The notes beneath the pieces were generated by a model. That model did no database searches and was not told where the DNA came from. It saw only the letters and a program-made list of their open reading frames with translations. From a bacterium (GTDB taxonomy: Bacteria > Pseudomonadota > Gammaproteobacteria > Burkholderiales > Burkholderiaceae_C): DNA of 7,156 nucleotides. Shown piece by piece: positions 1-6,874 of the stretch (its first letter is position 1; every line of letters starts with the position of its first letter). Position numbers and translations under genes: made by a program. The stretch lies in assembly GCA_030824095.1 (NCBI GenBank), contig JAVBYK010000304.1:1-7156 (forward strand), written 5' to 3'.

Positions 1-1
1 G

Positions 2-1300
2 AATGCGCCGACCTGGCTGCTGCGCCTGGTGCCGCAAGTGCTGTGGCTGGGCACGGCCCTGCTGGTGCATGGCCTGGCTGAGCGGCTGCAGGCCGGTTTG
101 CCCGTTGGCGTGGCCGGCTGGTGGGCGATTGCGGTGCTGGCCCTGACCCCCTTGCTGCATGTGCTGGGCATCGGCCTGCTGCCCGACACCCTGCTGGTGT
201 TCTGGAGCGCCGCCATAGTCTGGCTGACGCTGGACCTGATGCAGGGCGACGCCCTGCGACGCCCCGGCGCCTGGCTGGCGCTGGGGCTGCTGCTGGGGCT
301 GGCGGGTCTCAGCAAGTACACGGCGATCTTTGCCGCAGTGGCCGTTGCCCTGTGCCTATTGCTGGCCCATGGCGGATCGCTGCTGCGCAGCCCCTGGCCC
401 TGGGTAGCGGTGCTGGTGGCGCTGGTGCTGGTGCTGCCCGTGGCGGTCTGGAACCACGCCAACCACTGGATTTCGTTCACCTACCAGGCCCAACATGGGG
501 CCGGCGGGGGCTGGCAGGCGGCCCCTGTGCTGCGCTTTCTGCTGGTGCAGGTGCTGGCCTACGGTCCGCTGCTGGCGTGGGCCTGGGCGGGGTCGCGCCA
601 GGGTGTGGTGCCCGGAGCACTCAGCCTGCTGCTGTTCTTTGCCATTCCGTTTTTCGTGATGGCGGTGCTCTCAAGCGGTGGCACCAGTCTGCCGCACTGG
701 ACGGCGCCGGCCTGGGTTGCGCTGGCGCCGTTTGCCGGCGTGGGGCTGGCCCGTGCCTGGCAACAAAACCGTCGCCGGCTCGTATTGGGGCTGGTGGTGG
801 CGCAGGCACTGGTGAGCGCGGTGCTGCTGGGCCTGATGCTCAGCGCCGGCCAGCCGCTGGTGGCCAACAGCACCGGGCAGGGCAATAGCGCCCAGCCCTC
901 CAACCCGTTTGCCGACCTGCATGGCTGGGAGCAGGCTGGTGCTACTGCCCGCACGCTGGCGGCGCAGCAGGGGCTGCACAGCGTGGCGGTGCAGAACTGG
1001 ACGCTGGCCAGCCGCCTGGGCTGGTACGCACGGCCACTGCCGGTGCATGTGCTGGAAGACCGCTTTGACCAGTTCGACCTGTGGGCCGGCGACCTCCCCC
1101 CCGGCGGCGACACCCTGCTGGTGGACTGGTCGCAACTGGCCTACACCGTGCCGCTGGGCGCGCACGGCTTTGCCAGCTGCACGCTGCTGGCCACTCAGGA
1201 CGTGCAGCGCCTGGGGGAACCCATCGCCAGCTTCCGCTTCTTTGCCTGCCGCAACTGGTCCGGCCAGCCGCAACCCCAACTGCAAGGCGCTGCCCCATGA
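2..1300 (+). CDS. Glycosyltransferase family 39 (ArnT/PMT_2-like) membrane protein, 5' end missing
   Basis: Likely an integral inner-membrane glycosyltransferase that moves a sugar from a polyprenyl-phosphate donor to a periplasmic acceptor. The frame is open to the left edge, so 432 residues are visible and the true start lies outside; the GTG at 29 is only an internal valine. Seen: many hydrophobic helices over residues 10-270, PD at 61-62 opening a helix, SKYTA at 104-108, a WN...HW..SF block at 150-159 and PHWTAP at 231-236, followed by a mostly soluble C-terminal part (about 280-430). These blocks, from knowledge of the family, are typical of bacterial PMT_2/GT39 proteins. The catalytic acidic residues of the first periplasmic loop would be in the missing N-terminus, so activity cannot be judged. 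The stop overlaps the start of the following PAP2 gene. Acceptor and sugar are unknown. The family call is fairly firm, the specific role is not. Confidence 0.82.
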   Translation, partial: NAPTWLLRLVPQVLWLGTALLVHGLAERLQAGLPVGVAGWWAIAVLALTPLLHVLGIGLLPDTLLVFWSAAIVWLTLDLMQGDALRRPGAWLALGLLLGLAGLSKYTAIFAAVAVALCLLLAHGGSLLRSPWPWVAVLVALVLVLPVAVWNHANHWISFTYQAQHGAGGGWQAAPVLRFLLVQVLAYGPLLAWAWAGSRQGVVPGALSLLLFFAIPFFVMAVLSSGGTSLPHWTAPAWVALAPFAGVGLARAWQQNRRRLVLGLVVAQALVSAVLLGLMLSAGQPLVANSTGQGNSAQPSNPFADLHGWEQAGATARTLAAQQGLHSVAVQNWTLASRLGWYARPLPVHVLEDRFDQFDLWAGDLPPGGDTLLVDWSQLAYTVPLGAHGFASCTLLATQDVQRLGEPIASFRFFACRNWSGQPQPQLQGAAP

Positions 1301-2100
1301 CCGTTGCCCCGATTCCCGCCCGCCTCTGGCTCTTGCCCCTGGTCCTGTTCGTGCTCAGTGCGCCGCTGTGGCTGCACACTTTTGAGCCGGCCATGTTTGT
1401 GGCCATCAACCATTGGTGTGCGCCGGTTGCGGCGCCCGTGTGGACCGGCCTGTCCCTGCTGGGCAATGCCTGGGGCGTGCTGGGCGTGACGGCGCCGCTC
1501 CTGGTGCTGGCACCGCGCCTGATGTGGGCCTGGCTCTGCGCCGCGCCCTTTGCCATTGCATTTGCTCGCATCGGCAAGGGCCTGTTGTTCAGTCCACGCC
1601 CGGCGGCCGAGGTGGACAACGCGCAGATGCGCATCGTGGGTGAGACCCTGCACAACGTCTCCATGCCGTCCGGCCACACGCTCACCGCCTTTGCCGTGGC
1701 CTCGGCTATCTACTTTGCGCTGCCGCAGACGGGCCGCGCACGCCACCTGTGGCTGTTTGTGCTGGCGTCTGGAGCCGGCCTGTCGCGCATTGCGGTGGGG
1801 GCGCACTGGCCGGGCGATGTGGCGGTGGGCCTGTGCCTGGGCCTGTTGGCCGGCATGCTGGGCACGCGCCTGTTGGCGCGCATGGATGCGAAACACCTGC
1901 AGCCCACGGCCTGGAGCCTGCGCCTGGTGGCGCTGCTGCTGCTGGCCGCCGCCTACGCCCTGGCGACCGAGGTGCAGGACTTCGACGAAAACCGGCCCCT
2001 GCAATACCTGCTGGTGCCCGTGGTGCTGGGCTCGCTGGTGGTGTTCGTCAAACAGAATTTTGTAGCGGTGCGAGGGGCGGCGCAGCGGAATGGTTTATAG
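1297..2100 (+). CDS. PAP2-family membrane phosphatase (phosphatidic acid / polyprenyl-pyrophosphate type)
   Basis: A 267-residue membrane phosphatase, probably removing phosphate from a lipid phosphate or polyprenyl pyrophosphate with the active site facing the periplasm. All three PAP2 signature motifs are visible: K94-x6-R101-P102, P124-S-G-H127, and S163-R164-x5-H170-x3-D174, the last with the nucleophilic His and its Asp. Five or six hydrophobic helices surround them. After the third motif there are two further hydrophobic segments (about 207-224 and 236-253) as a C-terminal membrane extension. The ATG at 1297 was chosen because it overlaps the upstream TGA as ATGA, which indicates translational coupling, and it opens directly into a first membrane helix; a longer in-frame reading from 1081 runs through the upstream gene and gives arginine/proline-rich shadow sequence. 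AAGG lies 9 bases before the ATG, a weak ribosome site. Pairing with a GT39 protein suggests polyprenyl-phosphate recycling or lipid modification; the substrate is inferred. Confidence 0.88.
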   Translation: MTVAPIPARLWLLPLVLFVLSAPLWLHTFEPAMFVAINHWCAPVAAPVWTGLSLLGNAWGVLGVTAPLLVLAPRLMWAWLCAAPFAIAFARIGKGLLFSPRPAAEVDNAQMRIVGETLHNVSMPSGHTLTAFAVASAIYFALPQTGRARHLWLFVLASGAGLSRIAVGAHWPGDVAVGLCLGLLAGMLGTRLLARMDAKHLQPTAWSLRLVALLLLAAAYALATEVQDFDENRPLQYLLVPVVLGSLVVFVKQNFVAVRGAAQRNGL

Positions 2101-2161
2101 CCAAATGGGCCGATAGCCCTCGTGGAATATGCGTATTGCGCTACTAAAATAGTAGCAAATA
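2097..2161. repeat. Degenerate Comamonadaceae-type intergenic repeat between convergent genes
   Basis: This AT-rich stretch fills the gap between two convergent genes. It has ATAGCC twice (2097-2102, 2113-2118), a small GGGC/GCCC inverted repeat (2107-2110, 2116-2119), a TGGAATATGCG block (2123-2133) and a terminal hairpin. The order of blocks closely resembles, from memory, a short repeat scattered between genes in Comamonadaceae genomes. The left end includes the TAG stop of the PAP2 gene. No function is established; a role in transcript ends or mRNA stability is inference. Confidence 0.5.
2134..2161. other. Hairpin in convergent intergenic region, possible transcript 3' end
   Basis: A perfect 6-bp stem, GCTACT (2140-2145) with AGTAGC (2151-2156), encloses an AAAAT loop. 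It can be extended by TATT (2134-2137) with AATA (2158-2161) across a small internal loop. ATTGCG stands on both sides (2135-2140, 2161-2166). No T-run follows on either strand, so it is not a standard intrinsic terminator, although it lies where both transcripts should end. Confidence 0.45.
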
Positions 2162-2167
2162 TTGCGT

Positions 2168-2962
2168 TCACGCGCCGACAAAGCGTGCCGGGTGCTTGCC
2201 GTAGAAGGCCTCGATCCCGGTCCTGAAGTCCTGGGTCTGCGCGCATTGCACGAAAGCAGCCGCCTCCAGCGACAGTTGCGCCCCCAAGTCATGGTCGAAG
2301 GCGTTGCGCATCAGCCGTTTCATGGCGCCATAGGCCCGTGTCGGCCCGCTGGCCAGACGCTCGGTGAGTGCCTGCACCTGCGCATCGAGCTGGTCGGCCG
2401 GCACCACGCGGTTCACCAGTCCCAGGCGCAAGGCGTCGGCGCAGTCCAGGGTGTCGCCCAGCAGCGCAATTTCGAGGGCCTGGCGCAGACCGACCAGGCG
2501 CGGCAAGGCCCAGGAGGCGCCCACGTCGCAACTGGTGCCCAGGTTGATGTAGGCCAGGTTGAAGCGGGTGTCCTGCGCCGCCAGCACCAGGTCGGCCTGC
2601 AGCATCAGGCTCAGCCCGGCACCGGCCGCCACGCCGTGCACCTGGGCGATGACCGGTGCATCCAGCTTCGCCATCAGCTCCAGCGCCGCGTTCAGCGGGC
2701 CCAGCAGGTCGTTTGCACCCTGCACCGGGTCGGCGCGCAGGGTCGCAAGATCACCGCCGGCCATGAAGCCCTTGCCCATGCCGCGCAACACTACGGCGCG
2801 CACGCTGGTGTCGCCCACCAGGCTGCGCAGCGCCTCCAGCAGGGCCTGCGCCATCGGCACGTCCACCGCGTTGAGTGCCTGCGGGCGGTTGAAGCACAGG
2901 TGCACGGCGGCGCCCCTGCGCTCCACCAGCAAGGGGGCTTGCGGGTTGGGTGTGGAAGACAT
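2168..2962 (-). CDS. Enoyl-CoA hydratase/isomerase (crotonase) family protein, PaaG/isomerase-like active site
   Basis: A 264-residue cytoplasmic crotonase-fold protein acting on an acyl-CoA, of normal family length. Seen: the N-terminal FNRPQALNAV block (24-33), the oxyanion-hole and CoA-binding segment F66-M-A-G-G-D71, the VHGVAAGAG helix (108-116), and INLGTSCDVG (139-148) followed by LPRLVG (153-158). Aligned by eye with rat mitochondrial hydratase, Glu144 corresponds to Ser118 and Glu164 to Tyr138, so both hydratase glutamates are absent. Asp146 matches the single catalytic Asp of PaaG-type and some dienoyl-CoA isomerases. A double-bond isomerase or related acyl-CoA reaction is therefore likelier than plain hydration. 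It is the last gene of the operon, 37 bases after the acyl-CoA ligase, with its own good ribosome site. The ligase would supply its CoA thioester substrate. The family is certain; reaction and substrate are inferred. Confidence 0.9.
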   Translation of the reverse strand: MSSTPNPQAPLLVERRGAAVHLCFNRPQALNAVDVPMAQALLEALRSLVGDTSVRAVVLRGMGKGFMAGGDLATLRADPVQGANDLLGPLNAALELMAKLDAPVIAQVHGVAAGAGLSLMLQADLVLAAQDTRFNLAYINLGTSCDVGASWALPRLVGLRQALEIALLGDTLDCADALRLGLVNRVVPADQLDAQVQALTERLASGPTRAYGAMKRLMRNAFDHDLGAQLSLEAAAFVQCAQTQDFRTGIEAFYGKHPARFVGA

Positions 2963-2969
2963 GGAGTGT

Positions 2970-2974
2970 TCCTT
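2970..2974 (-). promoter_or_regulatory. Ribosome binding site of the crotonase gene
   Basis: AAGGA on the minus strand stands 7 bases before the ATG at 2962. It supports that start and allows translation independent of the upstream ligase gene. Confidence 0.7.
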
Positions 2975-2999
2975 TCCTAGCGGTCAGTCGCCCGCTGAC

Positions 3000-4817
3000 T
3001 CAGTGGTACAGGGCTTCGATTTCTGCCGCGTAGGTCTTGTAGATGCTGGAGCGGCGCACCTTCATGGTGGCGGTGACTTCGCCATCGTCGTGGTCCAGCT
3101 CCTTGGTCAGCAGGTGGAACTTGCGGATCTGCGACACCTGGGCCAGGCGCTGGTTGCCGGTGGCGATTTCGGTGTCGATCAGGCTGCGGATCTGGGGGTG
3201 CTCGACCAGCGAGCGGAAGTGGGTGAACGGAATGCGCTGCGCCTCGGCCCATTTGCCAACGGTCTCGAAGTCGATCATCACCAGCGCACCGACGAACTTG
3301 CGCCCCTCGGCCACGATGACGCACTCCTTGATGTAGGGGCTGCTCTTCATCGTGTTCTCGATCTCCGACGGCGTCAGGTTCTTGCCGCCAGCCGTGATCA
3401 TGATGTCCTTCAGCCGGTCCACGATTTTGAGCTGGCCGCCTTCCTCACGCACCACATCGCCGGTGTGCAGCCAGCCGTCCTGGATGCTGCCGGCCGTGGC
3501 CTCGGGGTTCTTGTAGTAGCCGGCAAACACCATGTCGCCGCGCATCTGCAGCTCACCTGCCGCGCCGATGCGCCACTCCACCCCCAGCGTGGGCGTGCCC
3601 ACCGTGCCGATGATGACCTGGTCGATGGGGTGGCCGGTCACCATGCCGCTGGATTCCGTCAGGCCATAGACCTCGACCAGCGGCACGCCCAGCACCCGGA
3701 AGAAGCGCACCACATCCGGCGGAATGGGTGCCGCGCCGGTCAGTGCCACCTGCGCATTGCGCAGACCGATGAAGTTTTGCAGGGCCCGGAAAATGACCCA
3801 GTAGCTGGCATAGAACCGGGCCTTGTCGCCCAGCGTCCAGGCGCTGCGGGGTTTCTCGGCCAGCGGCTTGCAGGCGGCGTAGGCGCGCTCGAACAGGGCG
3901 CGGCGCAGGCCGCCGGCTTCCTGCAGTTTGATGCTGATGGAGGCGTGCATCTTTTCCCAGATGCGCGGCACACCCAGGAACATGGTGGGCGCCACCTCGC
4001 GCAGGTCTTCCTGCACGGTGCGGATGGATTCGCCAAAGTTGACCTGGGAGCCGTTGTAGACCGGGCAGAAGGTGGTGAGCATCTGCTCGGCCACGTGGCA
4101 CAGCGGCAGGTAGGACAGGTGGGTGGTGTCGTGGGTGAGGCGCAGGCGCTCCACGATGCCCGGCACCACGCCGCGGATGTTGCGGTACGAGATCATGGCG
4201 CCCTTGGGCTTGCCGGTGGAGCCCGAGGTGTAGATCATCAGGCCCACATCGTCCAGGGTTTGCCGCGCCAGCGCCTGGTCAATCACCGCCGGGTCGCCCT
4301 GCTTGGCGCCCAGCTGTTCGACCTCGCCAAAGGTGGCGATCAGGCCGCGGGCTTCAGGCGCGTAGCTGCGCAGGCCCTTGGTCTCCATGACCACGATCTT
4401 GCGCAGCCGTGGCAACTGGTCCAGCGCTTCGAGCACCTTGTCGGTCTGCTCCTGGTCTTCGCAGACCATGACTTCGATGTCGGCGTGGCCCACCACATAG
4501 GCCACCTCCGAGGTCGGGCTGGTGGGGTACACGCCCACCGTCACCGCGCCGACCAGGCCGGCGCCCATCTGTGCCAGCACCCATTCAATGCGGTTCTCGG
4601 AAATCACGCCCACATGGCCGCCCGCCGGCAGGCCCAGGGCCCGCAGGCCCAGGCCAAAGTGGCAGGCCCGGCGGTGGTAGTCGGCCCAGGAGAACGGCTT
4701 CCAGATGCCAAAGTCTTTTTGGCGGATGGCGATGCGATCCGGGCTGGTGCGGGCACGCTCGCGCAGCATCTGCGGCAGTGTGAGGGAGGGGAGTGCGGTG
4801 GGTGCGTGCAGGGTCAT
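3000..4817 (-). CDS. AMP-forming long-chain acyl-CoA ligase (FadD15/FAA1-like)
   Basis: A 605-residue adenylate-forming enzyme that activates a carboxylic acid with ATP to acyl-AMP and then to acyl-CoA in the cytoplasm. Core motifs are intact: the phosphate-binding loop YTSGSTGKPKG (196-206), YGLTESSG (384-391), GWLHTGD with the ribose-binding Asp (448-454), the hinge region VDRLKD (466-471) followed by ITAGGKN (474-480), and near the C-terminus TATMKVRR (582-589), where K586 is the expected catalytic lysine. Length and motif wording fit the long-chain (COG1022-type) branch rather than the shorter acetate or 4-coumarate ligases. The ATG overlaps the TGA of the upstream ATPase gene as ATGA and has no clear Shine-Dalgarno of its own, so translational coupling is likely. 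Its place between an ABC importer and a crotonase suggests it activates the imported acid. Chain length and aliphatic versus aromatic substrate cannot be decided from sequence. Confidence 0.92.
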   Translation of the reverse strand: MTLHAPTALPSLTLPQMLRERARTSPDRIAIRQKDFGIWKPFSWADYHRRACHFGLGLRALGLPAGGHVGVISENRIEWVLAQMGAGLVGAVTVGVYPTSPTSEVAYVVGHADIEVMVCEDQEQTDKVLEALDQLPRLRKIVVMETKGLRSYAPEARGLIATFGEVEQLGAKQGDPAVIDQALARQTLDDVGLMIYTSGSTGKPKGAMISYRNIRGVVPGIVERLRLTHDTTHLSYLPLCHVAEQMLTTFCPVYNGSQVNFGESIRTVQEDLREVAPTMFLGVPRIWEKMHASISIKLQEAGGLRRALFERAYAACKPLAEKPRSAWTLGDKARFYASYWVIFRALQNFIGLRNAQVALTGAAPIPPDVVRFFRVLGVPLVEVYGLTESSGMVTGHPIDQVIIGTVGTPTLGVEWRIGAAGELQMRGDMVFAGYYKNPEATAGSIQDGWLHTGDVVREEGGQLKIVDRLKDIMITAGGKNLTPSEIENTMKSSPYIKECVIVAEGRKFVGALVMIDFETVGKWAEAQRIPFTHFRSLVEHPQIRSLIDTEIATGNQRLAQVSQIRKFHLLTKELDHDDGEVTATMKVRRSSIYKTYAAEIEALYH

Positions 4818-5632
4818 GACAGCCAGCGCTTGCGGCGTTTGTAATGTTTGATGTCGCGGAAACTGCGCGTTTCGCCGCCGCCCCCCACGCCCAGGTAGAA
4901 CTCGCGCACATCGGGGTCCGAGGCCAGGCGTTCGGCGCTGCCGTCGATGACGATCTTGCCGTTCTCCATGATGTAGCCACTGTGCGCCACGGCCAGCGCC
5001 ACGGTGGCGTTCTGCTCCACCAGCAGCATGGAGACACCCTGCTCGGCGTTGATGCGGGCGATGATGCCAAAGATGTCTTCCACCAGCTTTGGGGAAAGGC
5101 CCAGCGAGGGCTCGTCCAGCAGGATCAGCTGCGGCTGCGCAATCAGCGCCCGGCCAATGGCCAGCATCTGCTGCTCGCCGCCCGACAGGTAGCCGGCCAG
5201 GCTTTTGTGGCGCTCATAGAGCCGGGGGAAATAGGTGTAGACCAGGTCAAAGTCGGGCTTGGCGTCCTTGCGCCCGGTCAGGGCATAGGTGGCGGCGACC
5301 AGGTTCTCCTCGATGGTCAGGTCCTCGAACACGCGCCGGCCCTCCATCACATGCGACAGGCCCTGGCGTACCAGCTGCTGGGGCTCCTGGCGTGCCGTGG
5401 TCTGGCCGTTGAACAGGATGCTGCCACTCTTGAGCTCGCCGTCTTCAAGGGTGAGCAGGCCCGAAATGGCCTTCAGCGTGGTGGACTTGCCCGCCCCGTT
5501 GCTGCCCAGCAGGGCCACGATCTGGCCGCGCGGCACGGCCAGGGACAGGCCCCGCAGGGCCTGCACCACCTTGTTGTAGATGACCTCGATGTTGTTGACT
5601 TCGAGGACATGGTCCGTGCGGGGCAGGTTCAT
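4814..5632 (-). CDS. livF: LivF-type ABC transporter ATP-binding protein with basic C-terminal tail
   Basis: A 272-residue ATPase subunit of a branched-chain-amino-acid-type (HAAT) ABC importer, acting at the cytoplasmic face of the inner membrane. Seen: Walker A GSNGAGKST (43-51), the EGRRVF region (97-102) in place of a Q-loop glutamine, signature LSGGEQQ (149-155), Walker B LILLDEPS (169-176), and LLVEQNA (203-209), where LivF proteins have Gln instead of the usual switch His. These variations are normal for LivF. The family usually ends near the REFYLG position (243-248, at about 235-240 residues in E. coli LivF); here some 24 further residues follow, a glycine run and then a strongly basic segment, HYKRRKRW (263-270). 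The start lies 8 bases after the binding-protein stop and has no strong ribosome site, so coupling is likely. The substrate is probably an acid handled by the downstream ligase rather than an amino acid. Confidence 0.92.
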   Translation of the reverse strand: MNLPRTDHVLEVNNIEVIYNKVVQALRGLSLAVPRGQIVALLGSNGAGKSTTLKAISGLLTLEDGELKSGSILFNGQTTARQEPQQLVRQGLSHVMEGRRVFEDLTIEENLVAATYALTGRKDAKPDFDLVYTYFPRLYERHKSLAGYLSGGEQQMLAIGRALIAQPQLILLDEPSLGLSPKLVEDIFGIIARINAEQGVSMLLVEQNATVALAVAHSGYIMENGKIVIDGSAERLASDPDVREFYLGVGGGGETRSFRDIKHYKRRKRWLS

Positions 5633-5640
5633 TGCGTGGC

Positions 5641-6822
5641 TTACAGAGAGATCCAGTCAGACGCGGCCACCATCTTCTGGGCCTTCATGTCGGCCTTGTA
5701 GACGCGGCCTACCGGGATGGAGTTGCCCTTGATGGTGATTGGCACGCCGATCAGGCCGCCGGTGTCAAAGTCCTTGATGCTGTTGAGCGCGGCCTTGAGG
5801 TTCTTGCCGTCCAGCGGCTTGCCGGCCTCGATGCAGCGCTTGGCCGATTCGGTGAACAGCATGGCTGCCAAGAAGCCCTGGATATAGGCCGTGCTCTGGT
5901 ACTCGGGGCGCATCTGGCGGATCTTGTCGAGCATGGGCGCCTTGGCCGAGGTGTCGTAGTAGTAGCGGTAGGGCATTACGCCCATGAAGCCGTCGCCGGC
6001 CTCGCCCATCTTCATGACGGTGGAGCTGTCCATGGTCCAGAAGGTGCCCATCCACTTGCTGGTCATGCCCTGCTGCTTGCCCTGGGTGATGAATTCGGGA
6101 ATGGGGGCCAGGATGTAGCCGTGGAAGATCGTGTAGTCGGGTGCCGCGCGGCGCAGCTTGATGACCTCGCCCGACACGTCCACGCTGCCGGCCGGTGTCA
6201 TGATCTTGATCGGCACCGACAGGCCCAGCTTCTTGGCCAGGGCCTCGCTGCTGTCGATGGGATCGCGCCCGAATTCGGAGTCGGAGTAGACGAAGGCCAC
6301 CTTGGCGCCGGGCTTTTCCTTGGCGATGTGGCGCAGCAGGATGCCAAACATCTCGGTGTAGTCAGGCCCCACCAGGAACTGGTTGGGGTACTTGGCAGGG
6401 TCGTTCAGTTCGGTGGCGAAGGAGGCGCCGGCCATCATGATGGCGCCGTTGCGCTCCAGCTCGGGGTTGATGGTCTTGGAGAAACCGGTGGAGTCACCGT
6501 AGTACAGGTTGACCTTGTTCTGGCTGGTGATCTTCTTGAAGGTGGCCACCGACACATCGACCTTGTAGCCGGTGTCCTCGGGCACGTACTTGATCTTGCG
6601 GCCCTTGATGCCGCCGCCGTCGTTGACGATCTTCACGTAGTCGGAAATGCCGGCATTGATGCCGATGCCCGCAAACGAGAACACGCCGGTCATGGGGATG
6701 GAGCCACCGATCACGATCTCTTCGGCGCTGGCCTGGGCGTGCGCGGCCAGGGGGGCCACCAGCGTGGCGCCGGCGGCGAGCAGCAGGGAGCGGCGGCGTT
6801 GGGAGGTCAGGGAATCTTGCAT
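5641..6822 (-). CDS. Periplasmic substrate-binding protein of HAAT-type ABC importer
   Basis: A 393-residue binding protein of the Peripla_BP_6 (LivK-like) fold that captures the ligand in the periplasm and delivers it to the LivHM permease. The N-terminus has an arginine run (9-11), a hydrophobic stretch (about 13-26) and an A-H-A signal peptidase site, with cleavage predicted after residue 29. The arginines followed by S-L-L resemble a twin-arginine signal. The mature part begins with the typical IVIGGSIPMTG strand (36-46), then a GIKGRKI turn (71-77), and has the usual two-lobe length of about 364 residues. The ligand-contact stretch GDSTGFSKTI (109-118) differs from the amino-acid-binding LivJ/LivK pattern as I remember it, which agrees with a non-amino-acid ligand. 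The start is supported by AGGAGA 5 bases upstream. It lies between the permease and ATPase genes. The family is certain; the ligand is unknown. Confidence 0.92.
   Translation of the reverse strand: MQDSLTSQRRRSLLLAAGATLVAPLAAHAQASAEEIVIGGSIPMTGVFSFAGIGINAGISDYVKIVNDGGGIKGRKIKYVPEDTGYKVDVSVATFKKITSQNKVNLYYGDSTGFSKTINPELERNGAIMMAGASFATELNDPAKYPNQFLVGPDYTEMFGILLRHIAKEKPGAKVAFVYSDSEFGRDPIDSSEALAKKLGLSVPIKIMTPAGSVDVSGEVIKLRRAAPDYTIFHGYILAPIPEFITQGKQQGMTSKWMGTFWTMDSSTVMKMGEAGDGFMGVMPYRYYYDTSAKAPMLDKIRQMRPEYQSTAYIQGFLAAMLFTESAKRCIEAGKPLDGKNLKAALNSIKDFDTGGLIGVPITIKGNSIPVGRVYKADMKAQKMVAASDWISL
6736..6822 (-). other. Signal peptide of the binding protein, possibly Tat-type
   Basis: Residues 1-29 form an n-region with R9-R10-R11-S-L-L, a hydrophobic core rich in L and A, and an AHA cleavage site. 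R10-R11-x-L-L fits a relaxed twin-arginine pattern, but no S/T precedes the pair and no Lys follows the motif, so ordinary Sec export is equally possible. Confidence 0.6.
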
Positions 6823-6827
6823 GCTTG

Positions 6828-6833
6828 TCTCCT
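6828..6833 (-). promoter_or_regulatory. Ribosome binding site of the binding-protein gene
   Basis: AGGAGA on the minus strand stands 5 bases before the ATG at 6822. It is the strongest Shine-Dalgarno in the operon, fitting the need for more binding protein than membrane subunits. Confidence 0.8.
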
Positions 6834-6874
6834 ACTTTCTGTTGACGTTTCAGGGAACTGGGCGTCGCTCCGTG

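Noticed and set aside
1081..1296. An upstream extension of the PAP2 reading frame to an ATG-like start at 1081
   Set aside because: It lies inside the GT39 gene in another frame and gives R/P/G-rich sequence unlike a PAP2 N-terminus; the ATG at 1297 has the ATGA overlap and leads into a membrane helix.
1195..2004. A 269-codon minus-strand frame opposite the PAP2 gene
   Set aside because: Q/H/R-rich shadow without family features; the plus-strand frame carries all three PAP2 motifs.
2134..2161. Intrinsic terminator at the hairpin
   Set aside because: No run of T follows the stem on either strand, and the stem is short, so it was kept only as a hairpin within a repeat.
2559..4844. A 761-codon open frame on the + strand opposite the ligase gene
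   Set aside because: It is the antisense of the ligase, which has all its adenylate-forming motifs. GC-rich third positions leave long stop-free antisense frames, and the translation is rich in H, Q, G, A and R with no recognisable domain.
4844..5701. A 285-codon open frame on the + strand opposite the livF gene
   Set aside because: Antisense shadow of a gene with complete Walker A, signature and Walker B motifs.
3000..6822. Classical branched-chain amino-acid transport operon
   Set aside because: The ATPase gene overlaps an acyl-CoA ligase gene, a crotonase follows, and the binding protein's ligand stretch does not look like LivJ/LivK, so an amino-acid substrate was not adopted as the call.
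6842..6847. TTGACG, resembling a -35 box, in the gap between livM and the binding-protein gene
   Set aside because: It is on the + strand, pointing away from the operon, and no suitable -10 element follows at 16-18 bases.
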